64,000 nt of DNA from Carya illinoinensis (taxonomy: Eukaryota; Streptophyta; Magnoliopsida; Fagales; Juglandaceae). Below the pieces are notes generated by a model that saw only the letters and a program-made list of their open reading frames with translations, was not told the DNA's origin and did no database searches. The position numbers and the translations under genes are program-made. Location of the stretch: NCBI RefSeq assembly GCF_018687715.1, contig NC_056765.1:30154254-30218253 (forward strand), in the 5' to 3' direction. Below are positions 56,101 through 64,000 of the stretch, in pieces (the stretch's first letter is position 1; each line of letters starts with the position of its first letter).

Positions 56101-57241
56101 GATTCAGAAAATTCTGCAGCTTAATATTTCTATTCATGCTAAAGATTCTTTATTTTGGGTGTATGAGAAAAATGGAATTTATTCAGTTAAGAGTGCTTAC
56201 CGAATGTTACAACAGGGTCTTTCTAATGATATGGGGCAGCACTCAAGGGAGAGTATGGATTCAGGTTTTTGGAGATGTTTGTGGCATCTGAAAATCCCTA
56301 AAAAAATTAAGATTTTTGCATGGAGGGCGTGTCATGAAAAACTACCAACTTTCCAGAATTTAAAACATAAACATGTGCTTGAGAATGATATTTGTGTTAT
56401 CTGTTCTAGTTGTGTTAAAGATGCTTCTCATGCCTTATTTTATTGCAGTGATGTGAGACAAGTGTGGTTGGATTATTGTCCTGAATTAGGTGAGATTGTT
56501 ACTGATCTCTCTTTTTGGGATTTGGCAAACTTGGCTCGTGATAGAGATTCTCATGATGTGTTAGCCACTTTTTTGGTAGTTGCTTGGGGACTATGGAATA
56601 GGAGAAACAAGTTCATTTATGAGGATGCATCTCTAAATATTACTAATGCTGCATGTTAATAGTGCTTTGTCGTTACAGCAAGAGTATACTAAGGTGCAGG
56701 TATTTTCTGGGTTTAATAAAAGGATTAATCATGTTGTGTATTGGCATCCCCCTCCAATGGGTTGTTTGAAATTAATTGTTGATGGTGCTACATTTAGTGA
56801 ATCTTTTTCTGCTGGGGTTGGGGTTATTTTGAGAGATCATAATGGGGATGTTGTAGTAGCTATTAGTAAGGTGGAAAAGGAGGTTTCTTTAGCTAAATTT
56901 ATTGAAGTCATTGCTTTGTTAAGAGGCCTATAACTGTGTGCTCAATGGGGGGTACCGAAAATCTATTAGAATCTGATTCTTTGATTCTTGTCAACTTTTT
57001 GAATGAAGGTTCTGAGTGTCTAACGGAATTTGATTTTATTTTACAAGATATTCGAAGGCTAATGCATGGGTTTGAAGAAATAAGACTTGAGCATGTTCAT
57101 CGCTTGGGTAATGGTACTGCCCATCAATTGGCAAGATATATAAGGGAAGTTGAAGATATTGTTATGTGCTGGGATTCATGTCCTTCTTTTGTAAGTCAAG
57201 CCATTTGGCTTGATAAAAACTCTATTGTAAGGACTCTTTGA
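53139..57241 (+). pseudogene. LINE-C ORF2 (endonuclease, RT, zf-RVT, RNase H)
   Basis: Starts MKGLSWNLRGLGNPRSVR at 53139. A run of 13 T at 53228-53240 shifts the frame inside the Q-E-T motif. EN continues with LVFGDFNEIL; the usual S-D-H catalytic triplet reads SNH (THSNHSPVW). RT: HPSKAPEPNGMSPIFF, LIPKKASPSKVADFRPISL, KLDMSKAYDRVEW and RGIRQGDPLSPYLF. A FADD box is intact at about 55198-55209. zf-RVT: FWRCLWHLKIPKKIKIFAWR and CVICSSCVKDASHALFYC. RNase H: LIVDGATFS, ESDSLILVNFL and EHVHRLGNGTAHQLA. The last stop is at 57239. In-frame stops lie at 53491, 54186, 54337, 55158, 55667, 55877, 56057 and 56931, with shifts near 53690 and 55230. Confidence 0.85.
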
Positions 57242-57281
57242 TATGAATGAATGATTAACTTGTTATCAAAAAAAAAAAAAA

Positions 57282-59374
57282 TTGAAAAGAAAAGTTAGAT
57301 CTTGACAAGTGGGACAAGACGTCAATGGTTAAAAAATAAAAAAAATAAAAAGTTCCATTTTTTTGTGGGGAGAATGCATTTTTATTGGTGTGTTGATCCA
57401 GGTGGGACCAACACGTTTGTCTCTTATTTGCCCTTTTTTTTCAAATTTTACTACTTATAAATAAAATTACATATTAATTTATATATTCATATTAATTTTT
57501 TATATTTAAAATTTAAATTAATATTATTTTTAATAAAATTTGCTTTCCAACCAATTACGTTTAATTAATACATATATTAATATACAATTATGCTTATAAT
57601 TAGATTTTTCTTTTTCTTTTATATATATATGCACTTGAATTTACTCCAATATGTAGACTGAATTAAAAGGATTTTTCTTCCACGAAGAATGAGAAAGGCA
57701 TACAAGGATATATACATGTTGAGAAATGTTAAAGCTCGAATTTTAGGGATTTTTTTTTTTACCGAATTCTTTTTATTTATATTTTTTATTTTTACTTAGT
57801 GATTAAGTAAAAATTTTTAAGTGATGTTGTGAATTTTTTTTTTTTAAATTAAGAATATAAAAAAATCAAAATTCATAAAAAAAAATAAATGAACTACTTA
57901 AGTGAGCTTTCGGTCGGTACCTTTTTTCGATACCTGTAGTACTGCTCATACATATAAAAATGTTGAAAGCATGACGTTATTGGGTAAGTGCTTGTTTGTG
58001 AATGAGATTAAAAGTTTTTAAAATATTTTTAATCATTGAAAGTTTTTTTAAACAAAAAATAATATGTTTGATAAATTTATAAAAGTATTTTAATTTTTTT
58101 AAAAAGTTAAAAATCTACTTTTTTTAGACAACAGTAAATTGAAACTTTCATCGAAAATCTCCTGCAGATAACTATATGTTTTTAAAAAATTAAGACAACT
58201 AACTTTAAAAGTACTTTAGATACATGTTTATTAAATAATAACCAATTTTTGAAATATAGAGCTTATTATTTAAGTTATAAGTTATAAATCTTAAAATTAT
58301 AAGTTATATTTTTCACCGCAATTTTAAACTTGTACTAAGTTTAACATTTTTTGAACGTATTTGAATAATAATTTTATGAAGTTGTTTTATAATAGAAATA
58401 GTTTTTAATAATGTCAAATAAGTATAATAAATTTTTTTATTAATTTGATGTTTTGAATAGCAATGATACAAGAGAAAAATAGACTAAAAAATGATAAAGT
58501 TTATGTACTTTATTTTAAAAATTGTATTTAAAAATGACTTTTGGGTCTATTTTTCATTTAACATTTTTTTAATTTGGATATTAGGCATAGTTTGGTTTCA
58601 CAAATTTTTAAAATCATCTGATTATATCATTCAAATATAAATATTTTTCAATTTTAAAATTTTAGTTTTTTAATTTTTTCATCTGATCATTACCAAGTTA
58701 TTACAACTTATCAAACTTCAGACAAAACATAAAAAATAATTCAATCTTTTCAAAATTCAATACAAAAAAAATATTAAAAAATTATATTTTAACTCTCTTT
58801 TAACATTATAATTTTTTATTCAACTTTTTCTCTCTCATTTTTTAAACTCTATAAAAATCTTTTGGACTTTACATTTTATACATTTTACATTTTTTTTTTT
58901 TGTTCAGTACCATCTACCATTCTTGAAAAACATGGCCAAATAAACCTCATAAAAAATGTGGATAATCCAAGTTAGCACAGATATAGACGAACTAAAACAA
59001 CAATACCATAATAAATCTAATATCCTATCAATTGATTTTATAAAAAAATATGAAACATTTTCATCAACAAGTAATATTGTATAATTTAAGTTCACTTCAT
59101 TCTCGAAATTTCTATTAAACTATATTTATAAACTTGTATGAAATTTCTTTAGATTAGATGTATATATAATGCATGTTGGATTTTTTTATTCGATCATATT
59201 TTTTTTCTTTCATCTTATTCTAAAGTTTTTTGGTTCTTCTAATAATCCATTATTTCTATTTTTTATTTTTTTCTTATATTTTTTCATTAATATATTTTTT
59301 TCCTAAATTATTGTATAATTAAATATATATTTTCTACACTGGGCGAACGTCCAAGGGACGTTCCCCCTACTACG
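57282..59374. other. AT-rich DNA private to arm C, MITE-like, no gene
   Basis: No counterpart in arm A. 57985-58560 is AT-rich with a gcttgtttgtgaatgagat start typical of plant MITEs, but its other end was not found. 58575-58885 is a MITE copy listed separately. ORFs are short and without resemblance. Confidence 0.5.
58575..58885 (-). mobile_element. MITE copy 3 (diverged)
   Basis: Shares the internal order of the MITEs at 11661-12008 and 62776-63145: attcaaatataaatattttt, then tcatta.caagttattacaactt, then tttaactctctttta, then ttattcaactttttctctctc. Its ends are eroded. Confidence 0.5.
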
Positions 59375-60763
59375 TACTGTGTGTGTATATATATATATAT
59401 ATATATGAACGAGTCTAATTAAAATGGAGGGGATAGGATCGTTGTCACAACAGCTAGCTAGCTGGAAGGCATGCACTTGATCAATAATAATTGGTCATGT
59501 TACCAGCCTGCCCTCTAGAAATTAGGCAGATTAATGCAAAATCAACATTAATTATATATGAATTTTCCTTCTACGACAAATTAAGTGATGGATGAAAAGA
59601 TCAATAATAACATTAAATTAAAGAATATAAGATCAAAGCTAGATCATAGATCAGCAAATTAGATATAATATCCAAGTAAAAAATGTACGTACGTATTTTT
59701 TAGCTTTCGATCATCGGATTTTCAGTATTTTTAATGGAACCATGAATAATATATAGTAGTAGTCGGTGATCGGGTAGAAGAACAAAAACCAGCCGAGAGA
59801 TGTACATCTAGACCAGATCATAGATCCAGATCTAGAGAGAAAGAGAGATAATAAAAAGATATCATACACAATAACTTGATGATCATGATCAGCCAGCTAC
59901 TTAATTACATGATCTCATGATACTGCACAGGGCAAGTATTCCAGCTATCAGCTTAACATAATATATATATAAGAACGGCAGAAACGTCCCTGTTTGGTGT
60001 AAGTTTCTTGGCTAGACAGTTCAAGGAGTATTATTATTCGTGACTCAATTATTCAATCTTAGATTACGTGTGTTCGTTCGCGTACGTTGACGTGATACCA
60101 TATAATTTGCATGCACATACATATACAGATCATGCATGGCTCGTCGTTTCATAAGACATGTCCTTTTCTTAATTTTTCTTTCTTACGAGCGTGATATCAC
60201 GTACTCGTTCGCCTTGATGAAAATAACAAATGGCCTACCTCTTCTAAATATATATATATATATACCATTTTTAGGATGATCAGTAATATTAATGTGCATG
60301 GTACTACTGGATTCAACGTACGCACGTTCGTATACAAACGAGTACGCTTTTAAAGGAAAACAGAATATATATGTTAATTTCGACGTGCTCGGTATTAACA
60401 ATGATATACTGAATATTAATTAGATTTAGTGATGCATGCAAAATAGCAATGAGATCGATACATTATATAGAATTGATCCTTTCAGGACTTGACCACATGA
60501 TTCCGCGCGCGCTAATTACATTGCTTATATATAATGGAAGAAAATTACAGTACTGGTTCTTCGTACTTATGGATCACAGAGGATCTCGTACGTACGTTTC
60601 AGACCCTTATTGCTGATAAGGACTCTTGTTCATCAATTATAAAACATGCAACAAACAAAAAATTACAATGCTGAAAACTTGATCTATACCATGCATACAT
60701 AAAATCCAAGGAAAGTGATTATTCGTGTAACAATTCAAACTGATTCAGGGGTTTGATTGAGAT
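59375..60763. other. Downstream DNA of extensin C, no further gene
   Basis: Reverse match to 22790-21481 of arm A, including the catgattaa/gatcatg-rich stretch and a TA tract at 59389-59406. No coding frame of note. Confidence 0.7.
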
Positions 60764-61978
60764 TTAATAGCCCTTTGGCGGTGGTGGTGATTTGTAATAA
60801 TATGGGATTGGGGAAGCCTTGGATGTTGGAGGAGGTGATTTACGGAGGTATGGTGGAATATGTGGCCAGTGAGATGCCGGAGGAGGAGACTTGGATGGTG
60901 GATAAGGTGACTTATGGAAGTATGGAGGATGTGGCCAGTGGGTTGGAGGCTGTGGAGGAGACTTGTAGTAGTATGGAGGATGTGGGAATCGAGATGGAGG
61001 TGGAGATGATTTGTACATATACGGAGGTGGAGGTGATGGAGATGGTGGTGGTGGTGACTTATAGATGTAAGGAGGTGGAGGAGACGGTGAGGGTGGTGGT
61101 GGAGATTTATAGATATAAGGGGGAGGAGGTGATGGTGAGGGAGGTGGAGGTGACTTGTAAACATATGGAGGAGGGGATGATGGAGATGGTGGGGGAGGCG
61201 ATTTGTAAATGTAAGGTGGTGGAGGAGACGATGAGGGTGGTGGTGGAGATTTATAGACATATGGAGGAGGAGGTGATGGTGATGGTGGTGGTAGTGATTT
61301 ATAAATGTAAGGAGGTGGAGGACACGGTGAGGGTGGTGGTGGAGATTTATAGACGTAGGGTGGAGGTGGTGATGGTGAGGGAGGGGGAGGTGACTTATAA
61401 ACATAAGGAGGAGGAGGCGATGGAGATGGTGGAGGAGGGGACTTGTAAATGTAAGGAGGAGGGGGTGATGGAGAAGGTGGCGGTGGTGATTTGTAAACAT
61501 AAGGAGGAGGTGGCGATGCCGATGGTGGGGGAGGTGATTTGTAAATGTATGGTGGTGGAGGAGATGGTGAAGGAGGAGGAGGTGACTTATAGACATAAGT
61601 TGGTGGGGGTGATGGAGATGGAGGTGGTGGTGATTTATAGACATACAGGTGTGGAGGAGAGGGAGATGGGGGAGGTGGAGACTTGTAAACGTATGGAGGA
61701 GGGGGTGATGGAGATGGCGGTGGGGGTGGGGGTGATTTATAGACATAAGGAGGAGGCGGTGATGGAGAAGGTGGTGGGGGAGGAGGCGACTTGTAGTAAT
61801 ACGGTGGATGGCCTCCATACTTTGGTGGCAATGGTGGTAAGTGTTTATGATATGGTGGCGGTGGAGAAGCATAAATGTAAGGCTCATGAGTGGCAGCAAC
61901 AATAGTAGCTATGATGCAAAAAACCAGAGCAAAAAGTAGTGGAGGCCAATGCCCTGGGTGGTGGCTTGAGGTACCCAT
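60764..61978 (-). CDS. Extensin C (404-residue classical extensin)
   Basis: Intact single-exon frame on the minus strand. MGTSSHHPGHWPPLLF and a hydrophobic stretch (ALVFCIIATIVAA) form the signal peptide. The mature start THEPYIYASPPPP follows, then KHLPPLPPKYGGHPPYYYK and sixteen units of SPPPPSPSPPPPYVYK or YIYK. The tail is unusual: SRFPHPPYYYK, THWPHPPYFHK, ASHWPHIPPYLRK, then SPPPPKGY. Ser-Hyp4 arabinosylation and YxYK crosslinking are expected as in other extensins. The H/W tail could alter crosslinking or metal binding, which is speculation. It is the intact sister of extensin A: promoter, leader and tail match while the repeat number differs. A long ORF on the opposite strand (60757-61905) is a composition artefact. 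Confidence 0.93.
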   Translation of the reverse strand: MGTSSHHPGHWPPLLFALVFCIIATIVAATHEPYIYASPPPPYHKHLPPLPPKYGGHPPYYYKSPPPPPPSPSPPPPYVYKSPPPPPPSPSPPPPYVYKSPPPPSPSPPHLYVYKSPPPPSPSPPPTYVYKSPPPPSPSPPPPYIYKSPPPPSASPPPPYVYKSPPPPSPSPPPPYIYKSPPPPSPSPPPPYVYKSPPPPSPSPPPPYVYKSPPPPSPCPPPPYIYKSLPPPSPSPPPPYVYKSPPPPSSSPPPPYIYKSPPPPSPSSPPPYVYKSPPPPSPSPPPPYIYKSPPPPSPSPPPPYIYKSPPPPSPSPPPPYMYKSSPPPSRFPHPPYYYKSPPQPPTHWPHPPYFHKSPYPPSKSPPPASHWPHIPPYLRKSPPPTSKASPIPYYYKSPPPPKGY

Positions 61979-62057
61979 TGCACTAGCAATTGATCACCTC
62001 TAATGCTGAAAGATGTGTTCGGAGACGTCTTGCATTGTACCAAAGAATGCTAACCCC

Positions 62058-62065
62058 TTTATATA
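62058..62065 (-). promoter_or_regulatory. TATA box of extensin C
   Basis: TATATAAA on the minus strand, about 80 bases before the ATG codon, in a context nearly identical to the extensin A promoter (20313-20320). Confidence 0.75.
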
Positions 62066-64000
62066 GTAAACTCTACAATCATTGTTGAAAACAATATATT
62101 TGTTTACTCCCCCAAAACAGGCTGTATTTATGCTTTAAATATTAATATATATCCCAAATCTCACAATAATTGGAAAACTTCAACGAGTCAATATCTTAAT
62201 TTATATAGTTGTGTCCATATGACATGATCGATCTTGTGTGTAAAGATCTCAAAGTCAATAGAAGAGTAGGTGGGTGCTGTATGGCTGGAAAAATTGCCTT
62301 TCTTTTTTGGTAATTAATATATATATAATTTAGAATTTAGAAGCACGTTCTATATCCAAAACTGATAAAACTCTATGATGATGATGAGGGGAAACGGCAC
62401 AAAAGTCAAACTATGATCGAGCTAGCTAGCAATAAAGAGGCAAGGGTTTGGAAGCTGCCAGCAATGTTCCAATATATTTTTGTCTTTTCTTTTATTTTTC
62501 ATCATCTTGATCGCCAAATGTCGGTTCCATTATACGACTACAGCGATTTGGCATTTCGATCATTAAACTGATCAACTTGTGTATATATATAGATATATAT
62601 ATATATATAATATGCGCGTGTTAGGTAGCATTTTTTGTACGTGAATATATAAATTTTCCTTCTTCCAAGCGTCGGTGCAATATTTATATAATTTTTTTTG
62701 TGGAATTAATACAATCGTCTAAATAGATTTTATAAAAATAAATTTATAAATTAAAAAATTTATCTTTTTCTTAGGACTTGTTTGAAAAGTAAGATGATCT
62801 CATCTTATTTCATTTCAAAATATTTCATAATCTTATTTATCGATATCATTCAAATACAAACATTTTTTAAATTTAAATATTTGATTTTTTTATTTAATTA
62901 TTATCTAATTAATACAACTTTCCAAACTTCCAAACAAAATATAAAAACAAATGTAATTTTTTTAAATTTCAAAACAAAAAGCATATTCTATTAATAATAT
63001 TTTAATTTTATAATATTTTTATTCAATTTTTTCTCTTTCATTTCTCAAAATATGATAAAACATCTTAATTTAAAATATATTACTAGTATTCACAAACTAT
63101 TTACTATTATTCACAGATTCTCATCTTATTTTATTATCCAAATATGCCTCTAATTTTCCTTCATGAAGGAGGGCATGCATGCAGAACTCTTTCCATTTAC
63201 TTTGTACCGCCACCTTGTCCATAGGCTTTATTCATGTATTTAATTTGGTTGTTAATTCTCATGTTCGATTTATACGCACTCCTCCATGTCAACTCTCATT
63301 TAGCAATCTACTAAGTATAAAGTGAAGCCAATGCAAAATGATACCGGCACACGAGCCTCACGCATGGACTTCACCCCTCGTCGGACCTTAAAGTCTTTTG
63401 TGACTCGCTCTCTCTGCACTGGTGAAATCGGCATCTTCAGATCGGTTAGATCTTACCCATCCTATCCCAACACCTCGTGTAAGAGAAATTTTGGCCATCA
63501 TGTTAACTAATTAACCAGCTAATTTTCCCTAGCCAAGATCTAGAGGATAGTAAAAAGCCATCATTTTAAGACCCCCCCATGGCCAGTTGACATGCTCTTG
63601 ATGATGTCTTCTTAGTTGCCTAAAAGGGGAGAAAGAAAATGCTAGACATATTAAAAACGTTTACAAAGTTCACGTGATTGGTGAATGTAAGAAGATCTTA
63701 GCTTGACTTATTACTTTCTTTCTTTCTTTTAATATCAATTTGTAAAGCCTACATGCATGTTAAAACTAGTAGTATTTCTGACATTATTCTTTGTAATCAA
63801 TACAACTACTTGCATACATTATATATAGTTTATAAAATAAATCATGATCACTTCATACAAGTAATTAAAAAAATGCTTATACCTAGGATTCAACGCAAAA
63901 TCACCACGATATCTTAACCTAATTAAATATTTTATATATGCGTTCAAAAGTAATTAGAAACCGCCCCTTGACCTTAGCAGCTAGCTAGCTAGCTGTACAT
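62066..64000. other. Upstream DNA of extensin C, no gene seen
   Basis: Reverse match to arm A from 20312 down to 8395, without solo LTR 1, LINE-B and the B-shared block, so it shows the pre-insertion state. It contains the MITE at 62776-63145, TA tracts near 62581-62610 and a (GCTA)n tract near 63979-63994. Confidence 0.75.
62776..63145 (-). mobile_element. MITE copy 2
   Basis: Same element at the same site as 11661-12008, so it predates the duplication. Ends read CTTGTTTGAAAAGTAAGATG on the left and the reverse of TATTTGGATAATAAAATAAG on the right. Confidence 0.65.

Larger units (their letters stand above)
51503..57281 (+). mobile_element. LINE-C: near full-length L1-type LINE
   Basis: Plus strand: leader, ORF1, ORF2, short 3' UTR and poly(A) (57267-57279). 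An A run followed by attgaaa occurs at both ends (51508-51526 and 57267-57286), which fits a target duplication of up to about 17 bases. It belongs to a different subfamily from A and B (ORF2 starts MKGLSWNLRGLGNPRS). It is inside the part of arm C that has no counterpart in arm A. Several stops make it inactive. Confidence 0.8.
45545..64000. repeat. Arm C of the extensin-bearing duplication
   Basis: Reverse partner of arm A; the anchors are listed under arm A. It runs off the right edge of the window at the position matching 8395. Private insertions are a solo LTR (45662-48132) and the interval 49475-59374 with LINE-C. Confidence 0.85.

Noticed and set aside
60757..61905. 382-codon ORF antisense to extensin C (and similar antisense or shifted ORFs at 41295-42344, 41442-42395, 20693-21115, 20738-21499, 60745-61902)
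   Set aside because: Proline codons (CCN) read in other frames or strands give long stop-free Gly/Glu/Val/Met or His/Leu/Thr strings. They mirror the repeat and have no start context or independent conservation.
7801..64000. Arms A and C as terminal inverted repeats of one giant DNA transposon
   Set aside because: The arm edges are (TA)n tracts and LTRs, not matching termini. The arms contain the genes themselves, and the inversion of 6676-27360 explains the inverted layout.

Overview
This window is repeat-rich plant nuclear DNA. Three genes for extensin-type hydroxyproline-rich cell-wall proteins sit in a matrix of L1-type LINEs, Copia and Gypsy LTR retrotransposons, solo LTRs, a TRIM and MITEs. 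TATA boxes, a 3' UTR intron and DUF4283-type LINEs point to a eudicot. The retroelement flavour suggests a woody species, perhaps Juglandaceae, but that is a low-confidence impression. No RNA gene, CRISPR array or prokaryotic feature was seen.

Layout. 1-1673: end of a non-autonomous LTR element (gag-like ORF, polypurine tract, LTR). 1674-4697: LINE-A, minus strand, cut by that LTR element. 4698-6675: 5' half of a Copia element (LTR, primer site, first gag half). 6676-7800: 5' end of a Tat-type Gypsy element, reversed. 7801-23618: 'arm A', carrying a solo LTR, a MITE, LINE-B and extensin A (20403-21480, frameshifted). 23619-27360: 3' half of the same Copia element, reversed. 27361-36610: the rest of the Gypsy element (protease, RT, two RNase H domains, integrase, tandem repeats, a long antisense ORF, 3' LTR). 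36611-45544: extensin B (41366-42361) with a TRIM upstream and a truncated LINE downstream. 45545-64000: 'arm C', with a second solo LTR, LINE-C and extensin C (60764-61978, minus, intact).

Main result. The Copia and Gypsy elements are each split in gag, and the pieces are swapped and reversed at 6675/6676 and 27360/27361. Flipping this 20.7-kb interval restores both elements to within a few bases, so the window carries an inversion (or an assembly error of the same shape) with both breakpoints inside retrotransposons. Arms A and C now look like a large inverted repeat. They would have been direct repeats before the inversion, so the two extensin genes probably arose by direct duplication.

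The three extensins should have the same role: secreted, hydroxylated, glycosylated and peroxidase-crosslinked wall rods. A and C share promoter, signal peptide and an unusual His/Trp-bearing tail. B is a more distant paralogue with its own promoter and a probable 3' UTR intron. Nearly all the transposon ORFs are decayed. Alignments were made by eye, so boundaries in AT-rich DNA are accurate to about 5-30 bases.
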